A DNA stretch of 64,000 nt, taken from Curvibacter sp. PAE-UM (GTDB lineage: Bacteria; Pseudomonadota; Gammaproteobacteria; Burkholderiales; Burkholderiaceae_C). Under the pieces are notes generated by a model. That model was given only the letters and a program-made list of their open reading frames with translations. It did no database searches and was not told where the DNA came from. Below, in pieces: positions 48,983-57,189 of this stretch. Position 1 is the stretch's first letter. Every line of letters starts with the position of its first letter. Location: assembly GCF_001432305.1 (NCBI RefSeq), contig NZ_KQ483358.1:653047-717046 (forward strand), written 5' to 3'. Made by a program: the position numbers and the translations under genes.

Positions 48983-50174
48983 CCTCGCGGTCCGATGTTG
49001 CGCCGATCTTGTGGATGCTCAGGTCGGCGCCGTCGAACTCCTCTTCCTGGCTCAGGCGCAGACCCATGGTGACCTTGAGCGCACCGTAGACCACGAAGCC
49101 GCCGATCAGCGCCCACAACACGCCCAGGCCGGTGCCGATCAGCTGGCCCGTGAGGGTGACGCCACCCAGGCCGCCCAGGGCCTTGCTGCCGAAGATGCCG
49201 GCGGCGATGCCGCCCCAGGTCCCGCACAGCCCATGCAGGGGCCACACGCCCAGCACGTCGTCGATCTTCCACTTGTTCTGCGTCAGCGTGAACATGAAGA
49301 CGAAGATGGCACCGGCCACGCCGCCCACCACCAGCGCGCCCAGTGGATGCATCAGGTCCGAGCCGGCGCAGACGGCGACCAGGCCGGCCAGGGGGCCGTT
49401 GTGCACGAAGCCCGGGTCGTTCTTGCCCAGCAGCAACGCGGCCAGCGTGCCGCCAGCCATGGCCATCAGGGAGTTGACCGCCACCAGGCCCGAGATCTTG
49501 TCCAGGGTCTGGGCGCTCATGACGTTGAAGCCGAACCAGCCGACCACCAGCACCCAGGCGCCCAGGGCCAGGAAAGGGATGCTGGAGGGCGGGTGGGCCG
49601 AGATGCCGCCATCCTTGCGGTAGCGGTTGTAGCGCGCACCCAACAAGAGCACGGCCGGCAGCGCGATCCAGCCGCCCACGGCGTGCACCACGATGCTGCC
49701 CGCGAAGTCATGGAACTCCTCGCCGGTGACGGACTTGATCCAGGCCTGGATGCCGAAGTGCTGGTTCCAGGCGATGCCTTCGAAGAAGGGATAGACAAAG
49801 CCGACGATCACGCCGGTGGCGATCAGTTGCGGCCAGAACTTGGCGCGCTCTGCAATGCCGCCAGAGATGATGGCCGGAATGGCGGCCGCAAACGTCAGCA
49901 GGAAAAAGAACTTCACCAACTCGTAGCCATTCTTGGCCACCAGCTGTTCGGCGCCGATCAGAAAGTTGGTGCCATAGGCCACGCCATAACCGACCAGGAA
50001 ATAGACCACGGTGGAGACCGAGAAGTCCACCAGGATCTTGATCAGGGCATTGACCTGGTTCTTGCGCCGTACGGTGCCTAGTTCCAGGAAGGCAAAGCCG
50101 GCGTGCATGGCCAGAACCATGATGGCGCCGAGCAGGATGAACAGGGCATCAGCGCCCTGCTTTAGTGCGTCCAT
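48972..50174 (-). CDS. amt: Ammonium transporter (Amt family)
   Basis: 400-aa inner-membrane channel with about 11 helices. Conserved features are the DFAGSIVVHAVGGW motif (D and first pore His), the second pore His in LHGLCGTWGGIAAG, and FGFNVMSAQTL. The C-terminus is MGLRLSQEEEFDGADLSIHK, the PII-interacting region. No glnK is adjacent. Start ATG 50174; a much longer frame reaching upstream contains Arg/Pro-rich sequence unlike Amt and is excluded. Confidence 0.93.
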   Translation of the reverse strand: MDALKQGADALFILLGAIMVLAMHAGFAFLELGTVRRKNQVNALIKILVDFSVSTVVYFLVGYGVAYGTNFLIGAEQLVAKNGYELVKFFFLLTFAAAIPAIISGGIAERAKFWPQLIATGVIVGFVYPFFEGIAWNQHFGIQAWIKSVTGEEFHDFAGSIVVHAVGGWIALPAVLLLGARYNRYRKDGGISAHPPSSIPFLALGAWVLVVGWFGFNVMSAQTLDKISGLVAVNSLMAMAGGTLAALLLGKNDPGFVHNGPLAGLVAVCAGSDLMHPLGALVVGGVAGAIFVFMFTLTQNKWKIDDVLGVWPLHGLCGTWGGIAAGIFGSKALGGLGGVTLTGQLIGTGLGVLWALIGGFVVYGALKVTMGLRLSQEEEFDGADLSIHKIGATSDREVNW

Positions 50175-50203
50175 TTTGAGATCTCCGAAAAAATGCTTTT
50201 GTC

Positions 50204-50238
50204 TGGTGCAAAAACCAGAATTTTTAAGAAATGCACCA
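50204..50238. repeat. Inverted repeat upstream of amt
   Basis: TGGTGCA (50204-50210) and TGCACCA (50232-50238) are perfect inverted copies 21 bp apart in the amt/GDT1 divergent region. Each half matches an NtrC-type half-site, but the orientation is outward and not the usual compact TGCACC-N5-GGTGCA. No sigma-54 promoter was seen. Confidence 0.3.
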
Positions 50239-50337
50239 ATGACAAGCAAAATCCAGGCCAAACTGCGCCAAGGGAGTGCAACGAACGCACCAAGCCGGGC
50301 TGGGAGGGGCCGCGAACCGGCTCGGTAGAATTGACCG

Positions 50338-50904
50338 ATGGAAGCTTTTCTGATTTCGACCGGCCTGGTCGCGCTGGCCGAAATGGGCGACAAGACGCAG
50401 CTGCTCGCCCTCATCCTGGCGGTTCGTTTTCGCAAACCCTGGCCCATCGTGGCCGGCATCCTGGTCGCCACCGTGGTCAACCATGCCCTGGCCGGTGCGC
50501 TCGGGGCCTGGGTCACCACGGTGCTGGGTCCGGTCTGGTTGCGCTGGATCCTGGGCCTGTCCTTCCTGGCCATGGCGGCCTGGATGCTGATCCCCGACAA
50601 GTTCGACGACGACGACGAAGCCACCCAGCCTCGCTGGGGTGTGTTTGGCACCACCGTGGTCGCCTTCTTCCTGGCCGAGATGGGCGACAAGACCCAGATC
50701 GCGACCGTGATGCTGGCCGCGCAATACCAGGCCTGGGCCTGGGTGGTCGCCGGGACCACGCTGGGCATGATGCTGGCCAACGCGCCCGTGGTCTGGCTGG
50801 GCGAGCGCATGACGCGCCGCATTCCGATCCGGCTGGTGCACCTCGTCTCGGCGGGGATCTTCGTGGTGCTGGGCCTGGCGGTGCTGTTCGGCTGGGGCGC
50901 TTAG
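50338..50904 (+). CDS. GDT1/UPF0016 (TMEM165-like) cation exporter
   Basis: 188-aa membrane protein with about six helices and two inverted-repeat signature motifs, LVALAEMGDKTQLLALILAV at the N-terminus and FFLAEMGDKTQIATVMLAAQ in the middle. In bacteria this family exports Mn2+ (MntX-type); metal here is inferred. It is divergent from amt and ends 12 bp from the convergent FNT gene. I saw no yybP-ykoY-type riboswitch upstream. Confidence 0.92.
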   Translation: MEAFLISTGLVALAEMGDKTQLLALILAVRFRKPWPIVAGILVATVVNHALAGALGAWVTTVLGPVWLRWILGLSFLAMAAWMLIPDKFDDDDEATQPRWGVFGTTVVAFFLAEMGDKTQIATVMLAAQYQAWAWVVAGTTLGMMLANAPVVWLGERMTRRIPIRLVHLVSAGIFVVLGLAVLFGWGA

Positions 50905-50916
50905 GGCCTGTCCGTC

Positions 50917-51732
50917 CTAGCCCGGCTTGCGCCGGTAGATCACGTGGTAGGCCAGGCCCACCAGCACACTGCCGCCGACCAGATTGCCGGCGATCACCGG
51001 CAGCAGATTGCCCAGCATGCCGCTCCAGGTGACCGGAGGCGTCGCGCCCAGCGGGCCGAAGTGTTGCAGCAGCATGGCCAGCGGCATCAGGTACATATTG
51101 GCAATGCTGTGCTCGAAGCCGGCGGCGACAAAGGCCGTGATGGGCGGCACCACGGCCACCGCCTTGTCCACCACGCTGCGCCCGGCCATGGCCATCCACA
51201 CGGCCATGCAGACCAGCACATTGCACAGCACGCCGCGAAAGAAGGCCTGTACCGGTGACAGGTCCTGCTTGGCCAGCGCGATCTTCACGACCTGCTGGCC
51301 GATGGCACCGCCGTTCATGTCGGTGTGGCCGCTGGCAAACACCAGCACCGCCAGGCCGGCCGCGCCGACGAAGTTGGCCACGCACACCAGCACCCAGTTG
51401 CGCAGCACTTCCGCACTGCTGATGCGGCCATCGGCCCAGGCCATGGCCAGCAGGTTGTTACCGGTGAAGAGTTCGGCCCCGGCCACCACCACCAGCAACA
51501 GGCCGAGCGAGAACACCAGGCCGCCCCCGATGGCCGTTGCGGCAAAACCCAGCGTGGCATCGGACTTCACCAGCACGAACAGCATGGCTCCCAGACCGAT
51601 GAAAGCGCCCGCGAGCACACCCAGCATCAACAGAGGCAAGGTCGGCAGGCGCGCCTTGCTCACCCCGACCGATTCGATGCGCTGGGCGATTTCGCTCGGG
51701 GCGTAGGCGTCGGATCCGTACAGCTCGGACAT
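50917..51732 (-). CDS. Formate/nitrite transporter (FNT) family protein
   Basis: 271-aa channel of the FocA/NirC family with about six helices. The N-terminal part is LLMLGVLAGAFIGLGAMLFV, the duplicated core includes AELFTGNNLLAMAWADGR and the C-terminal PAIIGN-like MLGNLLPVIAGNLVGGSVLV. A pore threonine/histidine pair is expected; AAGFEHSIANMYLMPLAML carries the conserved EHS/N motif. Transports formate, nitrite or similar anion; choice not possible by sequence alone. Confidence 0.9.
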   Translation of the reverse strand: MSELYGSDAYAPSEIAQRIESVGVSKARLPTLPLLMLGVLAGAFIGLGAMLFVLVKSDATLGFAATAIGGGLVFSLGLLLVVVAGAELFTGNNLLAMAWADGRISSAEVLRNWVLVCVANFVGAAGLAVLVFASGHTDMNGGAIGQQVVKIALAKQDLSPVQAFFRGVLCNVLVCMAVWMAMAGRSVVDKAVAVVPPITAFVAAGFEHSIANMYLMPLAMLLQHFGPLGATPPVTWSGMLGNLLPVIAGNLVGGSVLVGLAYHVIYRRKPG

Positions 51733-51782
51733 GGGTTACTCCGGTATCGGGTGGTGAAGACTTGGACTTATACTAATCCTCA

Positions 51783-51841
51783 GCGCCGATTTGAACCCGA
51801 TTGCGGGCGCCGGAACCCTGGAGTTCCGAAGTTCAGCTAAA
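51783..51841 (+). promoter_or_regulatory. SAM-II/SAM-V-like riboswitch aptamer upstream of metX
   Basis: P1 pairs GCGCC (51783-51787) with GGCGC (51806-51810). The loop between carries GATTTGAACC (51788-51797) and TTGC, as in SAM-II. A further hairpin GGAAC/GTTCC (51812-51816/51823-51827) fits the SAM-II long-loop (SAM-V) variant. The 3' strand is GTTCAGCTAAA (51831-51841) with the conserved AGCTAAA. GAAC at 51793-51796 can pair with GTTC at 51831-51834 as the pseudoknot. It lies ahead of a terminator and metX, whose product starts the methionine pathway, so SAM would repress transcription. Confidence 0.78.
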
Positions 51842-51867
51842 CAGGCAAGGTGTTTCCGCCATCTGAG

Positions 51868-51906
51868 ACCCGGCCTAGCTGAACGCTATGCCGGGTTTTG
51901 TTTTTT
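51868..51906 (+). terminator. Riboswitch-controlled intrinsic terminator before metX
   Basis: ACCCGGC (51868-51874) pairs with GCCGGGT (51890-51896), followed by TTTGTTTTTT. The loop contains TAGCTGAAC (51876-51884), an exact complement of GTTCAGCTA in the aptamer 3' strand (51831-51839). Pairing of these two 9-mers would disfavour the terminator; SAM binding should free it. Confidence 0.82.
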
Positions 51907-51915
51907 AAGCTACTG

Positions 51916-53043
51916 ATGTTGATTGCCCAGCCCCAGGCCATGACCTTCGATGCCACCCTGCCCTTGCAGAGCGGCGCGAGCATCCGCGGCTACACCCTGG
52001 CCTACGAGACCTACGGCAGGCTCAATGCCGACAAGTCCAACGCCGTGCTGATCTGCCATGCCCTCAACGCCTCGCACCACGTGGCCGGCGTCTACGAAGG
52101 CCAGCCCAAAAGCGAGGGCTGGTGGGACAACATGATCGGCCCGGGCAAGCCGGTGGACACCGACAAGTTTTTCGTCATCGGCGTCAACAACCTGGGCTCC
52201 TGCTTCGGCTCCACCGGGCCCATGCATGTGAATCCGGACACGGGCAAGGTCTACGGCGCCGACTTCCCGGTGGTGACGGTGGAGGACTGGGTCAATGCCC
52301 AGGCGCGCCTGCTCGATGCCCTGGGCATCCAGACCCTGGCGGCTGTCATGGGCGGCAGCCTGGGCGGCATGCAGGCTTTGAGCTGGACACTGCAGTACCC
52401 CGGGCGTGTGCGCCACGCCGTGGTGGTGGCCAGCGCGCCCAACCTCAACGCCGAGAACATTGCTTTCAACGAAGTGGCGCGCCGCGCCATCGTGACCGAC
52501 CCGGATTTTCACCGTGGACATTTCTACGAGCACGGCGTGATCCCCAAGCGCGGCCTGCGCATCGCACGCATGATCGGCCATATCACCTACCTGAGCGACG
52601 ACGTCATGAACGAGAAGTTCGGCCGCCAGCTGCGCGAGGGCCTGGATCTCAAGTACTCGACCCAGGACATCGAATTCCAGATCGAGAGCTACCTGCGTTA
52701 CCAGGGTGACAAGTTCAGCGAGTACTTCGACGCCAACACCTACCTGCTGATCACACGCGCGCTGGACTACTTCGATCCGGCACGACGGCACGACGGTGAC
52801 CTGACGCGCGCGCTGGCGGCGGCGCGTTGCAAGTTCCTGCTGGTGAGTTTCAGCACCGATTGGCGTTTCTCGCCCAAACGCAGCCGCGAGATCGTCAAGG
52901 CTCTGCTCGACAACCGGCGCGAGCTCAGCTACGCCGAGATCGATGCGCCGCATGGACACGACGCCTTCCTGCTGGACGACGCGCGCTACATGAAGCTGGT
53001 GCGCTCCTACTTCCAGGGCGTTGCGCAGGAGCTGGCAGCATGA
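51916..53043 (+). CDS. metX: Homoserine O-acetyltransferase (or O-succinyltransferase) MetX
   Basis: 375-aa alpha/beta-hydrolase-fold acyltransferase that activates homoserine for methionine synthesis. The nucleophile is Ser148 in [12 protein letters not shown]; other motifs are [22 protein letters not shown] and [10 protein letters not shown], the last with the catalytic His. Start is the ATG at 51916 directly after the terminator T-run; a later ATG at 51940 is possible. Some betaproteobacterial MetX use succinyl-CoA, so the acyl donor is unsure. metW follows. Confidence 0.93.
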   Translation: MLIAQPQAMTFDATLPLQSGASIRGYTLAYETYGRLNADKSNAVLICHALNASHHVAGVYEGQPKSEGWWDNMIGPGKPVDTDKFFVIGVNNLGSCFGSTGPMHVNPDTGKVYGADFPVVTVEDWVNAQARLLDALGIQTLAAVMGGSLGGMQALSWTLQYPGRVRHAVVVASAPNLNAENIAFNEVARRAIVTDPDFHRGHFYEHGVIPKRGLRIARMIGHITYLSDDVMNEKFGRQLREGLDLKYSTQDIEFQIESYLRYQGDKFSEYFDANTYLLITRALDYFDPARRHDGDLTRALAAARCKFLLVSFSTDWRFSPKRSREIVKALLDNRRELSYAEIDAPHGHDAFLLDDARYMKLVRSYFQGVAQELAA

Positions 53044-53105
53044 GCGCCGCCCGGCTGCCCGAAGGCGCTTGCACCGCAGTGCTCAGCACGGAGCTTACCC
53101 AGTGA
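53040..53105 (+). other. Micro-ORF bridging metX and metW
   Basis: A 21-codon frame [21 protein letters not shown] starts ATGA on the metX stop and ends GTGA on the metW start. It may only keep ribosomes moving between the two genes. No peptide family is recognised and it may not be translated. Confidence 0.3.
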
Positions 53106-53683
53106 GCGACCGCCTGACCCTGGAAACCATCGCCAGCCTGGTGCCGCAGGGCGCCCGCGTGCTGGACCTGGGCTGCGGCGACGGCGCCCTGCTGGCCCAT
53201 CTGCAGGCCACACGCGGCTGCAGCGGCTACGGCATCGAGATCGCCGACGACAACGTGCTGGCTTGCGTGCAGCGCGGGGTGAACGTCATCCAGCTCAACC
53301 TGGACGAAGGCCTGGCCCTGTTCGAAGACCAGAGCTTCGACGTGGTGCTGCAGATCGACACCTTGCAGCATCTGCGCAATGCCGAGACCGTGCTGCGCGA
53401 GACGGCGCGCGTGGGCCGCATGGGCATCGTGGCCTTCCCCAATTTTGCGCACTGGCCCAACCGCTTGAGCGTGCTGGGCGGACGCATGCCGGTGACGCGC
53501 CGCCTGCCTTACCAGTGGTACGACACACCCAATATCCGCGTCGGCACCCATGCCGATCTCGAAGTGCTGGCCCAACGCAACGGTTTGCAGATACTGGACA
53601 GCTTCGGCCTGCACAACGGCCGCCTGCGGCGTTTCATGCCCAATCTGCTGGCCAGCACGGCGGTGCTGAAGTTTTCGCGTTGA
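53102..53683 (+). CDS. metW: MetW methyltransferase-like protein
   Basis: 193-aa class I SAM-binding-fold protein. Motif I is ARVLDLGCGDGALLAHLQ and the MetW-typical parts are VLQIDTLQHLRNAETVLRE, VAFPNFAHWPNRLSVLGGRM and LPYQWYDTPNIRVGT. MetW pairs with MetX in proteobacteria and is needed for full MetX activity in some species. The start is GTG at 53102. 59 bp after metX, bridged by a micro-ORF; under the same riboswitch. Confidence 0.93.
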   Translation: MSDRLTLETIASLVPQGARVLDLGCGDGALLAHLQATRGCSGYGIEIADDNVLACVQRGVNVIQLNLDEGLALFEDQSFDVVLQIDTLQHLRNAETVLRETARVGRMGIVAFPNFAHWPNRLSVLGGRMPVTRRLPYQWYDTPNIRVGTHADLEVLAQRNGLQILDSFGLHNGRLRRFMPNLLASTAVLKFSR

Positions 53684-53705
53684 ACATCCGTACCGGGAGC
53701 CGACC

Positions 53706-54290
53706 ATGTCTGCCACCCCAGAAATGAGCGCCCTCGCCCACGCGACCAAGGCCCGTGCCCTGCTGGCCCAGGCCACGGAGGTGTTTGACGCCGCGGCTGT
53801 GCAGGCGGCGCTGGCCCGGATGGCGGGCCAGATCAATGCCCGTTTTGAGCAGGAGGGCGCCCCCGCTTTCCCCTTGGTGCTGGGTGTGATGGGCGGCGCC
53901 GTGGTGTTTGCGGGCCAGCTCCTGACGCGCCTGAGTTTCCCCCTGGAGTTCGATTACATCCACGTCACCCGCTACGGCGCCAAGGACCATGGCGGACGCA
54001 TCGAGTGGAAGGTGGAGCCGCGCGCCGATGTGCGCGGGCGCACGGTGATCGTGCTCGACGACATCCTGGACGAGGGCGAGACCCTGGCGCATGTGCAGGA
54101 ACGCCTGCTGGCGATGGGCGCCACGGAGGTGCTGCTGGCGGTGTTTGCCGACAAGGCCATCGGCAAGTCCAAACCGGCCCGCCCCGATTACGTGGGCCTG
54201 GTGGTGCCGAACAAGTTTCTGGTCGGTTATGGCATGGACGCCTATGGCTACTGGCGCAATCTGCCCGGTATCTGGGCGCTCGATATCTAG
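53706..54290 (+). CDS. hpt: Hypoxanthine-guanine phosphoribosyltransferase
   Basis: 194-aa purine-salvage enzyme making IMP or GMP from PRPP. The PRPP loop is VIVLDDILDEGETLAHVQ; other conserved parts are PLVLGVMGGAVVFAGQLLTR, FDYIHVTRYG and RPDYVGLVVPNKFLVGYGMD. Full-length, with about 20 extra N-terminal residues. 22 bp downstream of metW and possibly on the same transcript; 23 bp from the convergent TRAP operon. Confidence 0.92.
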   Translation: MSATPEMSALAHATKARALLAQATEVFDAAAVQAALARMAGQINARFEQEGAPAFPLVLGVMGGAVVFAGQLLTRLSFPLEFDYIHVTRYGAKDHGGRIEWKVEPRADVRGRTVIVLDDILDEGETLAHVQERLLAMGATEVLLAVFADKAIGKSKPARPDYVGLVVPNKFLVGYGMDAYGYWRNLPGIWALDI

Positions 54291-54313
54291 CCGTACTGCA
54301 CGCGGCTTGTGCC

Positions 54314-55621
54314 TCAGCCGCCCGCCGTGCTGCCGTAGCCCATGGTCCGGGGCAGCCAGAGCACGATCTCGGGAAACAGGGTCATGGCCACCAGCAGCCC
54401 CAGCAACATCACCAGGAAGAGCCAGCCTTCGCGCATCATCTCGCCGATGGGAATGCCGGTCAGTGCCTTGGTGACAAAGAGCAGCATGCCAAAGGGCGGA
54501 TGGATCAGCCCGATCATCATGTTGAGCACCACCAGCACGCCGAAGTGGACCAGGTCTACGCCCAGCATCCTGGCCGCGGGCAGCAGCATGGGCACGAAGA
54601 CCAGCAGCAGGACGGAGACATCCAGGAAACAGCCCAGCACCAGGAACAGCGCGTTCACCATGAACAGGAACTGCAGACGGCTCAGCTGCAGGCCGTCGAC
54701 CCAGGCGGCCATGGCCTGGGGTACCCCTTCGGCCGTGAACGCATAGTTCAGCATGAAGGAGCCGGCCAGGATGATGGTGATCACGGCGCTGGAACGTGTG
54801 GACTCCAGCACCACGCCCCAGAACGAGCGCCAGCTCAGCGCGCGGAAGACCACGGCGGCCAGGATCAACGCGTGCAGGGCGGCGACGGCCGCTGCCTCGG
54901 TGGGCGTGAAGGCGCCTGAGTAGATGCCGCCCAGCAGCACGATGGGCATGGACAGCGGCAACGCCCCGCGAAACAGGATGCCCGGCCATTCCTTGAGCGG
55001 CACCGGGGCCTCGCGCGGCATATTGCGCTTGTGGGCGATGTAGTGCACCACACCCATCATGAGCAGCGTCATGCATACCCCGGGCACCACGCCACCGAGA
55101 AACAGCGCACCGACCGAGGCGCCCGACACCAGCGCATAGATCACCATGGGAATGGAGGGCGGGATGATGGGCCCCAGGGTGGCGCTGGCCACGACCACGG
55201 CCCCGGCAAAACCGCGGCTGTACTCGGGCTTCTTGAGCATCTGCTTGATCGTGACCAGGCCTGGCCCGGCGGCGTCGGCAATGGCGCTGCCGCTCATGCC
55301 TGAAAAAATCACGCTGACCAGGATGTCCACCTGCGCCAGGCCGCCGCGCATGCGGCCGACCAGGATGCGGCAGAAGTCGAAGATGCGTTCGCTGACCGTG
55401 CCCGCGTTCATGATGTTGGCGGCGAAAACGAAGAGCGGCACGGCCAGCAGCACATAGCTGTTGTACAGGCCGTTGCTGACCTGCTCGGCCACCAGGCCCA
55501 GGTCCTGGCCCTTGACCAGCAGATAGGCCACCCCGGCCATCAGCATCGAAAACCCGATCGGCATGCGCAGCAGCATGCCGGCCAGCACCACGCCCACCAG
55601 AGTCCACAGCGCCAGGCTCAT
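54314..55621 (-). CDS. dctM: TRAP transporter large permease (DctM)
   Basis: 435-aa inner-membrane permease with about 12 helices. Features of DctM: LRMPIGFSMLMAGVAYLLV, VPLFVFAANIMNAGTVSERI, SVIFSGMSGSAIADAAGPGL, ASATLGPIIPPSIPMVIYAL and GLIHPPFGMLLFVTKAL. With DctQ it moves an organic acid using the sodium gradient. The ATG at 55621 overlaps the dctQ stop by ATGA. Confidence 0.93.
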   Translation of the reverse strand: MSLALWTLVGVVLAGMLLRMPIGFSMLMAGVAYLLVKGQDLGLVAEQVSNGLYNSYVLLAVPLFVFAANIMNAGTVSERIFDFCRILVGRMRGGLAQVDILVSVIFSGMSGSAIADAAGPGLVTIKQMLKKPEYSRGFAGAVVVASATLGPIIPPSIPMVIYALVSGASVGALFLGGVVPGVCMTLLMMGVVHYIAHKRNMPREAPVPLKEWPGILFRGALPLSMPIVLLGGIYSGAFTPTEAAAVAALHALILAAVVFRALSWRSFWGVVLESTRSSAVITIILAGSFMLNYAFTAEGVPQAMAAWVDGLQLSRLQFLFMVNALFLVLGCFLDVSVLLLVFVPMLLPAARMLGVDLVHFGVLVVLNMMIGLIHPPFGMLLFVTKALTGIPIGEMMREGWLFLVMLLGLLVAMTLFPEIVLWLPRTMGYGSTAGG

Positions 55622-56097
55622 GAGGAAGGCTCCGGGTCGTCCAGGTCCTGGCCGCGGTAGGTCCGCCAGAGGCCATGCAGGCTGCGCCCCACCAGGGCCA
55701 GCAGCAGCAGCACGAAGGGCAGGAAGACCCACTCAAAGGACAGGCCGAGCACGGGCGTGCCTTCGCGCCCCATGAAATGCACATAGTCCCAGCTGGCCGG
55801 GATGGCCACTGCCGCCAGGCCGCCGATCATCAGGTGGCCTGCGAAACGCATGACGCGGCGCACGCGCCGGCTGGCGCTGTTCCACAGCAGGTCGAACACC
55901 ACGTGCTCGCGCTCGGGCACCATGAAAGCCGAAGCCCAAAGGATGACCCACAGGTAGAGCACCACGGCCAGCTCATCGGTCCAGGGCAGGGGCCGGTTGA
56001 AGCCGAAGCGGGCCGTGATCTGCACCAGGAAGACCCCGAAAAGACCCAGGAACATCACACCGCCCAGTGTCTGGGCGGCCTTGCGCAGCAGGCCCAT
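55618..56097 (-). CDS. dctQ: TRAP transporter small permease (DctQ)
   Basis: 159-aa, four-helix membrane protein. ITARFGFNRPLPWTDELAVV and LYLWVILWASAFMVPEREHV match DctQ. It binds DctM. It lies 3 bp after the dctP stop and overlaps dctM. Confidence 0.92.
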   Translation of the reverse strand: MGLLRKAAQTLGGVMFLGLFGVFLVQITARFGFNRPLPWTDELAVVLYLWVILWASAFMVPEREHVVFDLLWNSASRRVRRVMRFAGHLMIGGLAAVAIPASWDYVHFMGREGTPVLGLSFEWVFLPFVLLLLALVGRSLHGLWRTYRGQDLDDPEPSS

Positions 56098-56100
56098 GGA

Positions 56101-57105
56101 TCAGCGGGTGGCGTTGATGCGCTCGAGCAGACCCGCCGGCCAGACCTTGGCGTAGTCCGAACGCGCGTAGGTGTCCTGGACCGATTTGCGGAAGGCCTCG
56201 ACGTCGGGTGTGCTGATCTGCAAACCCTGTTGCCGGAAGAAGTCCACCAGCTGGCCCTCTTCCTTGATCCGGTTCTCGTTGTTGAACTTCGCTGCCGCCT
56301 GTGCCGCGGCCGTCACGTGCTGCTTCTGCGCTGGCGTCAGGGCGTTCCAGCTCCTGTTGGAGATGGTGATGAAGAGACTGTCGACCAGGTGCTGGGTCAG
56401 CACCAGTTGTTTGGTCACCTCGTAGAACTTGGCGGCCCGCGCCGTGGGCAGCGGGTTGTCCTGGCCGTCGATGGTGCCGGTCTTCAGGCCCAGATAGACC
56501 TCGCCGAAGGCCAGCGGCGTGGCGGTGGCGCCCAGTGCGTCACCCAGGAACAGCCATTCCTTGGTGCCGGGCATGCGCAGCTTCACGCCCTTGAGGTCGG
56601 CCGGCGTGCGTACGTTGCGCACCTCGCGCAGGTTGAGCTGGCGCGTGCCCAGATAGACCGTGGAGAGCACGGTCACGTCCATCTTCTCGGACACGGTCTT
56701 GAACAGTTCGGTGCCGATCGGGCCGTTGAAGACCTTCTGCTGGTGCTGCGGGTCCCGCACCACATAACCGGCGGTGAAGATCGAGAAGGCCGGCACCAGC
56801 TTGGCGATGTCGAAGGCCGAGATCGAGGCCAGTTCCAGGTTGCCACGCGCCATGGCGGCCGGCTCGGCGCCCTGCTTGAACAGCGAGGCGTTGAGGTTGA
56901 TCTGCACGTCGAACTGGTTCGGGGCGGATTTCTCCAGCGCATCCTTGAACACGGTCCACATTTTTGCGTGCCAGTCGTCGGGCACGGCGGGGGAGGAGAT
57001 GCGCAGGGGAATCCTGGCCTGGGCCACGGCCGGCTGGGCCAGGCCGCATAGAGCCGCGGCGCAGGCGAGCAGCAGGCCGCGGCGCAGGGGGGAGGCTGTA
57101 GTCAC
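56101..57105 (-). CDS. dctP: TRAP transporter periplasmic substrate-binding protein (DctP)
   Basis: 334-aa DctP-type receptor. Signal peptide VTTASPLRRGLLLACAAALC ends near AVAQA. DctP features include LRMPGTKEWLFLGDALGATA with the carboxylate-binding Arg, FGEVYLGLKTGTIDGQDNPL and AAKFYEVTKQLVLTQHLVDS. The start is GTG at 57105 behind GGAGACCCCC. Cargo is unknown; the adjacent divergent M20 peptidase gene hints at a peptide-derived or amino-acid-like acid. Confidence 0.92.
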   Translation of the reverse strand: MTTASPLRRGLLLACAAALCGLAQPAVAQARIPLRISSPAVPDDWHAKMWTVFKDALEKSAPNQFDVQINLNASLFKQGAEPAAMARGNLELASISAFDIAKLVPAFSIFTAGYVVRDPQHQQKVFNGPIGTELFKTVSEKMDVTVLSTVYLGTRQLNLREVRNVRTPADLKGVKLRMPGTKEWLFLGDALGATATPLAFGEVYLGLKTGTIDGQDNPLPTARAAKFYEVTKQLVLTQHLVDSLFITISNRSWNALTPAQKQHVTAAAQAAAKFNNENRIKEEGQLVDFFRQQGLQISTPDVEAFRKSVQDTYARSDYAKVWPAGLLERINATR

Positions 57106-57189
57106 GGGGGTCTCCTGATGGTTTTGAGAGTGTAAGCAGGCCGGGGATGAATATACTGGCAGCGGCCCAGCATTTCGACAAGGATGCGC

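Noticed and set aside
50239..50337. yybP-ykoY manganese riboswitch upstream of the GDT1 gene
   Set aside because: The family is often controlled that way, but the conserved aptamer core could not be found in this 99-bp leader.
48972..50822. 616-codon version of the Amt protein
   Set aside because: The extra 216 N-terminal residues are antisense to the GDT1 gene and unlike Amt; the ATG at 50174 gives the normal length.
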